Of a DNA stretch of 64,000 nucleotides, positions 1-9,114 are shown piece after piece. Made by a program: the position numbers and the translations under genes. The DNA is from Xestospongia muta (lineage: Eukaryota; Porifera; Demospongiae; Haplosclerida; Petrosiidae), in NCBI GenBank assembly GCA_963693285.1, contig OY848918.1, positions 10,897,092-10,961,091 on the forward strand, written 5' to 3'. How positions within the stretch are numbered: the stretch's first letter is position 1; each line of letters begins with the position of its first letter. The notes below the pieces were generated by a model. The model saw only the letters and a program-made list of their open reading frames with translations, made no database searches and had not been told where the DNA came from.

Positions 1-308
1 TCAACTGTCCATGTTCTTCTACTAGTCCTCAAACTGTACCTTCATTTGTCGGTAATGACTATTTCTGTGAATCTGGTTGTTCTGACTCAAGTGTATCACA
101 GAAACTCTACACTAGTGATCCATTGTGGGATAGAAATGGATGTGGATCTCTTGAACAAAATTGTTGTAATGCTTCTGGTCTACCTTGGTTTCATAAAATT
201 CTCACATCATCAACTACTGAGGCTTTGGAGATGCGTATTTGTGCTGATGGTGGTACTAACAATGATGAAGATATTCCAATAGCTTCTTATGAGATTTTTG
301 TTAAGTGA
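1..308 (+). CDS. FReD-like secreted protein, 3' end only (cut by window start)
   Basis: The frame is open from base 3 to the TGA at 306-308 and encodes the last 101 residues of the family. It runs from the NCPCSS segment through FVGNDYFCESGCSD, the WFHK block and the terminal YEIFVK. No frameshift or stop is visible, but W-D-G-D-G has become W-D-R-N-G and EQDCC has become EQNCC, so the copy may be diverging. The start, signal peptide and first two thirds lie outside the window. Functionality cannot be judged from this part alone. Confidence 0.8.
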   Translation, partial: NCPCSSTSPQTVPSFVGNDYFCESGCSDSSVSQKLYTSDPLWDRNGCGSLEQNCCNASGLPWFHKILTSSTTEALEMRICADGGTNNDEDIPIASYEIFVK

Positions 309-1097
309 AGATGTTTCTTTATGAGTGATGAATGAATTATTACGCATAATTATATTTACATTTAGTCATAGCTTAGCTTGTCTTGTTTTTTCCAACTTTA
401 TTTTTGAGTATAATATGTTTATGAAAATGGAAATTTTCATGCAGTAGTGCAAATAATATAACTTTAATTGTGTACATAAGTATGCTATTATGAGATAATT
501 CGATGTGACAATCTTGTCATCAAGGGTGCGTTATGTCATTTGTCAAAGCAACCTTTTTTTAAAAAGCCACACACAGTTCATTACCCTTGTTGTAATTACT
601 ATCCAGTTTAAATTGTTTAACCATTTCAATGACATTTGGTTGCATACTTTCATATAAAATACATTGAAGTGTATAGTGTATGAATTCCATAGTAACAACA
701 TTGGACCAGCAGCTTATTTTCCTAAGAATAAACAAAATCAATCATCATAGTTCTAACAAATAGTTAAATAAACCATAGTACATTAGTATTCAAAACAGTA
801 TTAAGTTTACTTTTTGCAACAAATAGTTTTCCTATACATGCAACCTGTATAACCATGTATTGGTTTAATCAACCAATCAATATTTACATTAATATATATA
901 TTGAACAGTGACCTAAGATTCATTATCTTAATATACTTTCATAGGCTGGTTTTTACTTTAAAGTTCTGTATAAATACTGACTGTGATATTACTCTTACAC
1001 TTTTTGCTACAATGCTAAGCATTTATCTTCATAATACCTTATTTTATGTTGTTCAAAAGCAGAACAAGTGAATTAAAGAAGGTGTCGATTCATCAGT
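309..1097. repeat. FReD 3' flank plus TATA-type FReD promoter
   Basis: No gene is seen. The first half (about 309-760) is the 3' flank that follows many FReD copies in this window, for example near 21706, 24753 and, inverted, before 5935. From about 900 the sequence matches the upstream region of the MRLS/MNLS/MKLF-type copies, with TATAAATA at 969-976 about 125 bp before the next ATG. Confidence 0.6.
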
Positions 1098-1540
1098 ATG
1101 AGGCTCTCCACTTGTTTAATGCTCTCAACTGGTGTCTGTCTTTATGTGTAATGTCTTTGTTGATGCTCAAGTGTTTAAGTTTACTGCTTCTTGTGGTAAC
1201 TATCACTTAACAACATGTACTAACAACAAGAGTTGTCAAGCTCTCAATAACAAGTTTGATAAACTGCTTTTGTCTCTAACTAATGATGACAAGTCATCTA
1301 TCTCTGTAAGCAATGGTACATGATCTGTGTTAAACGTTTGTCTACTAGCACAGAAGATTGAGTCTTTCTCTCGACGACCTCTTCCTTCATATATTCCTGG
1401 GCGTTGTGCAGATATTAAACATCATTGGCCTCATAGTCCATCAGGTTAATATAGCATAGCTACCAGTAATGGAGACACAACTACTGTCTATTGTCATATG
1501 GAGGAGTTATGTAATAGTAGAGGACCTTGGACTAGAATTC
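1098..1540 (+). pseudogene. FReD-like pseudogene, frameshifted and 3'-truncated
   Basis: ATG at 1098 opens a signal-peptide-like start (MRLSTCLML), which shifts frame within about 18 codons. The family frame resumes near 1132 (VFVDAQ, then the SCGN region) and meets a TGA at 1321-1323, where intact copies have CGA. The homology continues through the Pro-rich linker, SGYY (with a stop) and GPWTR, then jumps at about 1540 into family 3'-flank DNA. The whole C-terminal half is deleted. It shares the TGA and nearby changes with the pseudogene at 17738-18670. Confidence 0.85.
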
Positions 1541-2575
1541 TTGTCTTGTTTTTCTAACTTTTTGAATATAAAATGTTTATGTAATTTTTTATTTTGATGT
1601 CCTTTGGCACAAAACAAAACTTATTCATATTATGTCAAATATATTATCACAACACATCTTGTTAATAGATAATTAAAGTTAAATAATGTGTAGATAATAA
1701 TATATACAATATATTTCCAATATATTATCAATTGTCTTGTTAATAGACAATTATATAGTTAAGGAATTGTGCACATAAGTATGTTGTATAATAAAATTAT
1801 AGTCCAAACAGATGTTCAGTGATGTAGTTTAATTATGAATACTTCATATATTTGGACATTAATGCACTGCAATAAATGTTAAAATGAATTGTTAAAGGTC
1901 ATTATACTTGTTATGAACTATGTTAAATTAGCTATAGAAAGAAACTTGTTTAACTGTGTTGTAGTCATTAAAAAAGTGATGTAACAATTTGGTCATTGAG
2001 GGACTGTTATATCATTTGTCAAAACAATCTGTTAAAGAAAGTCTTACATAGTTCATTACCTTTGTTACAATTACTATCCTGTTAAAAATTATTTTATTAT
2101 TCTTTTAACAAATTCATTGACATTTTAGTTGCATGCTTTCCTATAAAATATGTTGAAGTGTATGAAGTCGATAGTAACATCATTGGACCAAATATCTTAT
2201 TTTCCTAAGAATAAACAAAATTTATCATCACAGTTCTAACAATTAACTACATAAAACATAGTAGATTAATTAGAAAAAACACTATGATATTTACTTTTAT
2301 GCAATAAATAATTTTCTTACATGCAACCATTATTGGTTAAATCAACCAACCAGTTTTATACGCAGATATATATATATTGAACAATGACATAAGATTCATT
2401 ATCTCACTGATACTTTGACATGTTTGTTTTTACCGTAAAGGTTTGTATAAATACTGACTGTGATATTACTCCTACACTTGTTGCTACAACACTAAGCATA
2501 CTCGTTTCATGACACCTTATTATATATTGTTTAAAAACAGAACAAGTGAATTAAAGAAGGTGTCAATACATCAGT
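1541..2575. repeat. Intergenic block duplicated at about 18770-19812
   Basis: No gene. From the first base after the pseudogene break the sequence is almost identical to 18771-19812, including the AT-rich tract and the promoter with TATAAATA at 2446-2453. The repeat continues through the following pseudogene and into the next FReD gene, so at least 2 kb was copied as one unit. Confidence 0.75.
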
Positions 2576-2928
2576 ATGAAGCTCTTCACTTGTCTAATGC
2601 TCACTGTCTTTATGAGTAACTTCTTTGTCAATGCTCAGGAGTTTAAGTTTACTGCTTCTTGTGGTAACTCTCAGTTAATAACATCTACTGATAACAAGAG
2701 TTTGTCAAGCTCTCAATAACAAGTTTTGATAAACTCCTTTTGGCTTTAGCTAAGGATGAAAAGTCATCTTTTTTTAAAAAAGTTTGTTGTAGTTCTTCTG
2801 GTCTACCTTAGTTTCATAAAGGTCTGAAAACATCAACTATATATAGTGAGGCTTTGGACATATGTATTTATCCTACTAGTAGTCCTGAAGATAATCCACT
2901 AGCTTTTTACAAGATTTTAATCAAGTAA
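2576..2928 (+). pseudogene. FReD-like pseudogene with internal deletion
   Basis: ATG at 2576 begins an intact-looking signal peptide (MKLFTCLMLTVFMSNFFVNAQ) and the first 45 or so mature residues. A one-base insertion disrupts the KSCQAL segment. After the KSS residues the sequence jumps straight to the last about 50 codons (CCSSSGLP through to a TAA at 2926-2928). The entire fibrinogen-like block is missing. The copy at 19813-20165 has the same deletion, so the deletion preceded the duplication. Confidence 0.85.
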
Positions 2929-3379
2929 ACACCTTTTTTATGATTTATGCATAAATTATTACATGTTCAGATGTACGCTCTTATATTGCATGGAGTGAAA
3001 ATTAATATCAGTAAATCATTTTGTCCTGTGTGTCATAACTTTTAAGTATAATACGTTAATGAGCATTCAAATTTGATATCCTGAGGTGCAAATAGGTTTA
3101 ATGTGTCCTAACTAAAAAGAGGCCCTCTTGCATCAATCTTGTGTGTTATGTGTTGCAAGTGAAACAGCTGAATTTAGATACCACTGATATTCTGTTATTT
3201 TAGTACATGGTAGGATAGTAGACTTACTTCATTTTAATGAACTCTTTGTTCAGCTTTTCCCCTCCTTTGTCATAACTATAAGCCACTATTGTCCTTGCTC
3301 ATTGTCTTAGCTTGATAAAGACTGGGCTATAACAACTTTAGAACAGACAGAGCAAACAAAGAACACATTATTAGCAACT
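2929..3379 (+). promoter_or_regulatory. 3' flank and non-TATA FReD promoter block
   Basis: The first part is 3' flank shared with 20166-20625. From about 3250 lies the conserved upstream block of the MSLS-type genes: a CCCCTCCTTTGTCATAAC core, then CTATTGTCCTTGCTCATTG and a CTATAACAACTTTAGAACAG segment near the presumed transcription start. The same block precedes the copies at 10850, 12351, 20626, 27759, 29451, 33138 and 37424. No gene is seen here. Confidence 0.5.
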
Positions 3380-4453
3380 ATGTCTCTTTCCATTCATCTA
3401 CTAGTCTTGACAATCTTCATTGGTAGCTTCATTGTTGATGCTCAAGAGTTTACGTTTACTGTTTCTTGTGGTAACTCTCAGTTAACAGTATCTACTGATA
3501 ACAAGAGTTGTCAAGCTCTCAATAACAAATTTAACAAACTGCTTTTGTCTCTAACTAAGGATGACAACTCATCTATCTCTGTGAGCAATGGTACATGATC
3601 TGTGTTAAAAGATTATCTACAAGCACAGAAGATCAAGTCTTCCTGTCGACGACCTCCTCCTTCATATATTCCTGGGTCTTGTGCAGATATTAAAGATCAT
3701 TGGCCTCATAGTCCATCAGGTTACTATACCATAGCTACCAGTAATGGAGACACAAATACTGTCTATTGTCATATGGAGGAGTTATGTAATAGTAGAGGAC
3801 CTTGGACTAGGATTGCTTACCTCAATATGTCTGATCCAACTCACCAGTGTCCTCCTGGGTTTAGGTTGTATACCTCTAATTGTGTAAGAGCTTGTGGTAG
3901 ACCTTCTAGTAGTTCTGGTGGATGTCAGGCTCAGGTTTATTTCTCTCCTCCTAGTAATGGGTATAAGGAAGTATGTGGTAAAGTGATTGTTTACCAATAT
4001 TGGACCACAGATGCTTTTTATCAGCAAGCAGGACATACAATTGACAGTTATTATGTTGATGGTGTTAGTCTATCATATGTTTCATCTCTTCGTAAACATA
4101 TCTGGACATTTGCTGCTGGTTTACTTGATAATGTTCCTTCTCAATATAACTGTCCATGTTCTTCTGGTACTCCTCAAACTGTACCCAAATTTGTTGGTAA
4201 TGACTACTACTGTGAATCTGGTTGTTCTGACAAAACCTATACTCAGAAACTCTACACTAGTGAACCATTGTGTGATGGAGATGGATGTGGATCTCTTGAA
4301 CAAGATTGTTGTAATACTTCTGGTCTACCTTGGTTTCATAAAGTTCTCACATCATCAATTACTGAGGCTTTGGAGATACATATTTGTGCTAATAGTGGTT
4401 CTACAAATGATGAAGATATTCCAATAGCCTTTTATGAAATTTTTGTTAAATGA
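3380..4453 (+). pseudogene. FReD-like gene, full length except one in-frame TGA
   Basis: ATG at 3380 gives a signal peptide (MSLSIHLLVL...VDAQ), and the reading frame is intact to a TGA at 4451-4453, except for one TGA at 3596-3598 after codon 72. Intact copies have CGA (Arg) there, in NGT-R-SVLKD. The remaining 283 codons keep every family block: PPPSYIPGSC, HSPSGYYTIA, VYCHMEE, the DPTHQCPPGF segment, HIWTFAAG, FVGNDYYCESGC and YEIFVK. It is either a very recent pseudogene, a polymorphic null or a readthrough candidate; the first is likeliest. It has a Cys before VRACG where several paralogues have Gly. Confidence 0.8.
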
Positions 4454-4765
4454 TGTTTCTTTAAGAGTGATGAATGAATTATTACACATAATTATATTTA
4501 CATTTAGAATAGCTTAGTTAGAACTGTGATCATCAATTTGTTTATTCTTAAGAAAATAAGATTCTGGTCCAATGCTGTTACTATGGAATTCATATACTTC
4601 AATGTATTTTATAGGAAAGCATGTAACCAAAATGTCTATGAATTTCTTCAAACATTTTAACAGTAATCACAACATGGGTAATGAACTATGTATGACTTAT
4701 TTAACAGATTGTTATGACAAATTATACAACAATCCCCCCCAATGACTAAATTGTTATGTCACCCT
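4454..4765. repeat. FReD 3' flank, then start of an inverted block
   Basis: No gene. The first about 60 bp are the ordinary FReD 3' flank. At about 4515 the sequence switches to flank DNA in the opposite orientation, matching 7337-7510. This marks the left edge of a 3.2-kb minus-oriented block. A C7 run lies at about 4733-4739. Confidence 0.5.
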
Positions 4766-5173
4766 TTAAATGACTACAACACAGTTGAGGTAAGCAATAC
4801 TAGCCCAAGACCCTCCACTCTTACATACCTCCTTCATATGACAATATACAGCATTTGTGTCTCCATTACTGGTAGCTATGTTATAGTATCCTAAATGACT
4901 ATGAGGTCAATGATCTTTAATATATGCATACGATCTAGAAATCCCAGAAAAGTAGGTTTTGTTGAGAAAGAAGCTCAATCGTCTGTGCTAGTGGATAATC
5001 TTTTTACACAGATCATGTATCATTGCTTACAGAAAAAATGACTTATTATCCGTAGGTTGAGAGTTACCACAAGAAGCAGTAAACTTAATCTCTTGAGCAT
5101 CAACAAAGACATTACTCATAAAAACAGTGAAAATGAGACAAGTTGCGAGCATTAGACAAGTGGAGAGCCTCAT
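4766..5173 (-). pseudogene. FReD-like pseudogene, minus strand, heavily decayed
   Basis: Reading leftward from the ATG at 5173 there is a signal peptide (MRLSTCLMLATC..), IKFTASCGNSQ, then a deletion removing most of the KSCQAL region, frameshifts, a TGA at the recurrent Arg-codon site, and HIHHxxPHSH/GYYNIATSNGDTNAVYCHMKE-like sequence. It ends by running into flank DNA with a stop at 4766. It is an inverted relative of the plus-strand pseudogene at 22564-22971, which shares the same deletions. Confidence 0.75.
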
Positions 5174-5935
5174 ACTGATGTACTGACACCTTCTTTAATT
5201 CACTTATTCTGCTTTTAAACAACATAAAATAAGGTATGATAAAGCTAGAATGCTTAGCATCGTAGTAACAAGTGTAAGAGTAATATCACAGTCAGTATTT
5301 ATACAACACTTTACAGTAAAAACAAGCATGTGAAAGTATTATCAAGATAATGAATCTTAGGTCATTGTTCAATATATAATATTGATGTAAATATTGATTG
5401 GTTGATTAAACCAATATATGGTTATACAAGTTGCATGTAGGTAAATTGATTGTTGAAAAAGTAAACATTATATTGTTTTCATTACTAATGTACTATGGTT
5501 TATGTAGCTAACTGTTAGAACTGTTATGTTAATTTTGTCTATTAGAAAAATAAGATACTGGTCCAATGTTGTTACTATGGAATTCATACATTATATACTT
5601 CAATGTATTTCATGGAAGTATGCAACCAAATGTCAATGAAATCGTTAAAACAATTTAAACAGGATAGTAATCACAACAAGGGTAATGAACTGTGTGTGGC
5701 TTTTTAAAAAAGTTGTTTCGACAAATTACATAATGCACCCTTGATGACCAGATTGTCACATCAAATTTTCTCATCATAGCATACTATATTATTTGCACTG
5801 ATGAATGAAAATTTCAAATTTCACAAACATATTATACTCAAAAAGTTGGGAAAAACAAGACAAGCTAAGCTATGACTAAATGTAAATATAATTATGTGTA
5901 ATAATAATTCATTCATCACTCTTAAAGAAACATCT
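5174..5935. repeat. Promoter and 3'-flank DNA; arm of an inverted repeat
   Basis: No gene. On the minus strand this is the 3' flank of the gene ending at 5936 and then the TATA-type promoter of the pseudogene starting at 5173 (complement of TATAAATA near 5300). About 5160-6046 is closely matched in inverted orientation by 7745-8656. Confidence 0.65.
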
Positions 5936-6997
5936 TCATTTAACAAAAATCTCATAAAAGGCTATTGGAATATCTTCATTATTATTAGTTCCTTCGTCAG
6001 CACAAATACGCATCTCCAAAGCCTCAGTAGTTGATGATGTAAGAACTTTATGAAACCAAGGTAGACCAGAAGCATTACAACAATCTTGTTCAAGAGATCC
6101 ACAGCCATCTCCATCCCACAATGGATCACTAGTGTAGAGTTTCTGTGATACACTTGAGTCAGAACAACCAGACTCACAGAAGTAGTCATTACCAACAAAT
6201 TTGGGTACAGTTTGAGGAGTACCAGAAGAACATGGACAATTATATTGAGAAGGAACATTATCAAGTAAACCAGCAGCAAATGTCCAGATATGTTTACGAG
6301 GACATGAACCATATGTTAGACTAACACCATCAACATAATGACTGTCAATTGTATGGCGTGAAAAACCATTTGTACTGTAATATTGGTAACCAATCACTTT
6401 ACCACACACTTCCTTATATCCATTGCTAGGAGGAGAGAAATAAACCTGAGCCTGACATCCACCAGTAGTACCAGAAGGTCTACCACAAGCTCTTACACAA
6501 TTAGAGGTATACAACTTAAACCCAGGAGGACACTGGTGAGTTGGATTAGACATATTGAGGTAAGCAATCCTAGTCCAAGGTCCTGTAGTATTACATAACT
6601 CCTCCATATGACAATAGACAGTAGTTGTGTCTCCATTACTGGTAGCTATGGTATAGTAACCTGATGGACTATGAGGCCAATGATCTTTAATATCTGCACA
6701 ACACCCAGGAATATATGAAGGAGGAGGTTGTCGACAGCAAGATTTGATCTTCTGTGCTTGTAGATAATCTTTTAACACAGATTGTGTACCATTACTCACA
6801 GAGATAGATGACTTATCATCCTTAGTTAGAGACAACAGCAGTTTGTCAAACTTGTCATTGAGAGCTTGACAACTCTTGTTATCAGTAGATATTGTTAACT
6901 GAGAGTTACCACAAGAAGCACTAAACTTGAACTCTTGAGCATCAACAAAGAAATTAATCATAAAGACAATGAGCATTAGACAAGTGGAGAGGTTCAT
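5936..6997 (-). CDS. FReD-like secreted protein, 353 aa
   Basis: Complete single-exon frame on the minus strand, starting MNLSTCLMLIVFMINFFVDA with likely cleavage before QEF. The mature N-terminus (about residues 22-90) is polar, has NxS/T sequons and ends in a Pro-rich linker. Residues about 95-160 resemble the fibrinogen-domain N-terminus: GCCADIK, HSPSGYYTIA, VYCHMEE and GPWTRIAYLN. The C-terminal half has the family blocks VCGKVIGYQY, HIWTFAAG, NCPCSSGTPQ, FVGNDYFCESG, WDGDGCGSLEQDCCN and YEIFVK. It lacks about four residues after GYQYYSTN compared with paralogues. The linker is Cys-rich (SCCRQ, GCC). TATAAATA lies at 7120-7127. Its role is presumably extracellular binding or adhesion, by family analogy only. 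Confidence 0.9.
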   Translation of the reverse strand: MNLSTCLMLIVFMINFFVDAQEFKFSASCGNSQLTISTDNKSCQALNDKFDKLLLSLTKDDKSSISVSNGTQSVLKDYLQAQKIKSCCRQPPPSYIPGCCADIKDHWPHSPSGYYTIATSNGDTTTVYCHMEELCNTTGPWTRIAYLNMSNPTHQCPPGFKLYTSNCVRACGRPSGTTGGCQAQVYFSPPSNGYKEVCGKVIGYQYYSTNGFSRHTIDSHYVDGVSLTYGSCPRKHIWTFAAGLLDNVPSQYNCPCSSGTPQTVPKFVGNDYFCESGCSDSSVSQKLYTSDPLWDGDGCGSLEQDCCNASGLPWFHKVLTSSTTEALEMRICADEGTNNNEDIPIAFYEIFVK

Positions 6998-7530
6998 ACT
7001 GATATATTGACACCTTCTTTAATTCACTTGTTCTGCTTTTAAACAACATACAATAAGTTATAATGAAGCTAGAATGCTTAGCATTATAGCAACAAGTGTA
7101 ACAGTAATATTGCGGTCAGTATTTATACAAACGTTTAGAGTAAAACAAACATGTGAAAGTATTATCAAGATAATGATTCTTATGTCGTTGTTCAATATAT
7201 ATATTTATGTAAAAATTGTTTTTATGATTTAACTAATATATGGTTATACAGGTTGCATGTAGGAAATGTATATGTTCCATAAAAGTAAACATAATACTGT
7301 TTTTATTACTAATGTACTATGGTTTATGTAGCTAACTGTTAGAACTGTGATGATCAATTTGTTTATTCTTAGAAAAATAAGATTCTGGTCCAATGCTGTT
7401 ACTATGGAATTCATACACTTCAATGTATTTTATAGGAAAGCATGTAACCAAAATGTCTATGAATTTCTTCAAACAATTTTAACAGGATAGTATCACAACA
7501 AGGGTAATGACCAAATTGTTACATCACCTT
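6998..7530 (-). promoter_or_regulatory. TATA-type promoter of the minus-strand FReD gene, then flank
   Basis: Reading leftward into the gene: a CTAAGCATTCTAGCTTCAT element, TATAAATA at 7120-7127 (about 125 bp before the ATG) and the leader AAAGAAGGTGTCAATATATC just before ATG. The same arrangement precedes the copies at 1098, 2576, 8641, 19813, 22564, 23720 and 25521. The part beyond about 7300 is generic FReD 3'-flank DNA in minus orientation. Confidence 0.55.
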
Positions 7531-7746
7531 TTAAATGACTACAACACAGTTGAGGTAAGCAATCCTAGCCCAAGGTCCTCCACTCTTACATACCTCCTTC
7601 ATATGACAATAGACAGCATTTGTGTCTCCATTACTGGTAGCTATGGTATTGTATCCTGAATGGCTATTAGGCCAATGATCGTTAATATTTGCATACAATC
7701 CAGAAGCACATGAAAAAGTAGGATTTTTGGGAAAGAAGCTCGATCT
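7531..7746 (-). pseudogene. FReD-like fragment, minus strand
   Basis: The minus-strand sequence covers only the segment from the Pro-linker/HSHSGYNTIATSNGDTNAV region to the AYLN block. It has the same flank junction (CVVVI and stop) as 4766 and 22971. It is cut at 7746/7747, where orientation flips. It is the duplicated end of the inverted block. Confidence 0.65.
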
Positions 7747-7854
7747 TCTTACATCATCAACTACTGAGGCTTTGGAGATGCGTATTTGTGCTGACGAAGG
7801 AACTAATAATAATGAAGATATTCCAATAGCCTTTATGAGATTTTTGTTAAATGA
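7747..7854 (+). pseudogene. FReD-like 3' fragment at an inversion breakpoint
   Basis: Only the last 35 or so codons remain (TSSTTEALEMRICADEGTNNNEDIPIA), with a one-base deletion in the following Phe-Tyr codons. It is nearly identical to the 3' end of the minus-strand gene at 5936-6997 (same DEGTNNNEDIP), so it is the mirror copy created by the inverted duplication. Confidence 0.7.
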
Positions 7855-8640
7855 AGATGTTTCTTTAAGAGTGATATGAATGAATTATTATTACACATAA
7901 TTATATTTACATTTAGTCATAGCTTAGCTTGTCTTGTTTTTCCCAACTTTTTTTTGAGTATAATATGTTTGTGAAATTTGAAATTTTCATGCAGCAGTGC
8001 AAATAATGTAACTTTAATTGTGTACATAAGTATGCTATGATGAGAAAGTTTGATGTGACAATCTGGTCATCAAGGGTGCGTTATGTCATTTGTCGAAACA
8101 ACTTTTTTAAAAAGCCACACACACTTCATTACCCTTGTTGTGATTACTATCCAGTTTAAGTTGTTTTAACGATTTCATTGACATTTGGTTGCATACTTCT
8201 GTGAAATACATTGAAGTATATAATGTATGAATTCCATAGTAACAACATTGGACCAGTATCTTATTTTTCTAATAGACAAAATTAACATCACAGTTCTAAC
8301 AGTTAGCTACATAAACCATAGTACATTAGTAATGAAAACAATATAATGTTTACTTTTTCAACAATCAATTTACCTACATACAACTTGTATAACCATATAT
8401 TGGTTTAATCAACCAATCAATATTTACATCAATATTATATATTGAACAATGACCTAAGATTCATTATCTTGATAATACTTTCACATGCTTGTTTTTACTG
8501 TAAAGTTTTTTATAAATACTGACTGTGATATTATTCTTACACTTGTTGCTACAATGCTAAGCATTCTAGCTTCATCATCCTATACTCTATGTTGTTCAAT
8601 AGTAGAACAAGTGAATTAATGAAGGTGTCAGTACATCAGT
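7855..8640. repeat. Inverted-repeat arm: FReD 3' flank and TATA promoter
   Basis: No gene. This is the plus-oriented partner of 5174-5935. The order is 3' flank, AT-rich middle, then the promoter with the CTAAGCATTCTAGCTTCAT element and the leader before ATG 8641. The equivalent tandem copy is 24753-25520. Confidence 0.65.
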
Positions 8641-9114
8641 ATGAGGCTTTCCACTTAAGGTTTATTTCTCTCCTCCTAGTAATGGGTATAAGGAAGTGTG
8701 TAATAACGTTATTGGGCCACAGACACTTTTAATCACCAAGCAGGACATACAATTGACAGTTATTATGTTGATGGTGTTAGTCTAACATTTGGTTTATTTA
8801 CTCGTAAACATATCTGGACATTTGCATCTGGCTTACATGATAATGTTCCTGCTTTATATAACTCTCCGTGTTCTTCTGGTAGTCCTCAATCTATATCTTC
8901 ATTTGTTGGTAATGACTACTTCTGTGAATCTGGTTGTTCTGACTCAACCTGGATAAATAAACTCTACACTAGTGATCCACTATGAGATGGAGATGGATGT
9001 GGATCTCTTGAACAAGATTGTTGTATTGCTTCTGGTCTACCTTGGTTTTATAAAGTTCTTACATTATCAATGTGTCTTTGTGATGATAGTAATCTTAACA
9101 ATTATTGTTAAATG
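8641..9114 (+). pseudogene. FReD-like pseudogene, N-terminal half deleted
   Basis: Five codons after the ATG (MRLST) the sequence jumps to the VYFSPPSNGYKEV segment and continues to the 3' end. It carries several small deletions, a TGA in place of TGG in DPLWDG, and a deletion in the last 50 codons. The copy at 25521-25994 has the same structure, so this dead form was duplicated together with its flanks. Confidence 0.8.

Noticed and set aside
3782..4036. Recurrent antisense frames of 60-84 codons opposite the fibrinogen-like block
   Set aside because: Shadow frames of the same conserved stretch; no independent features.
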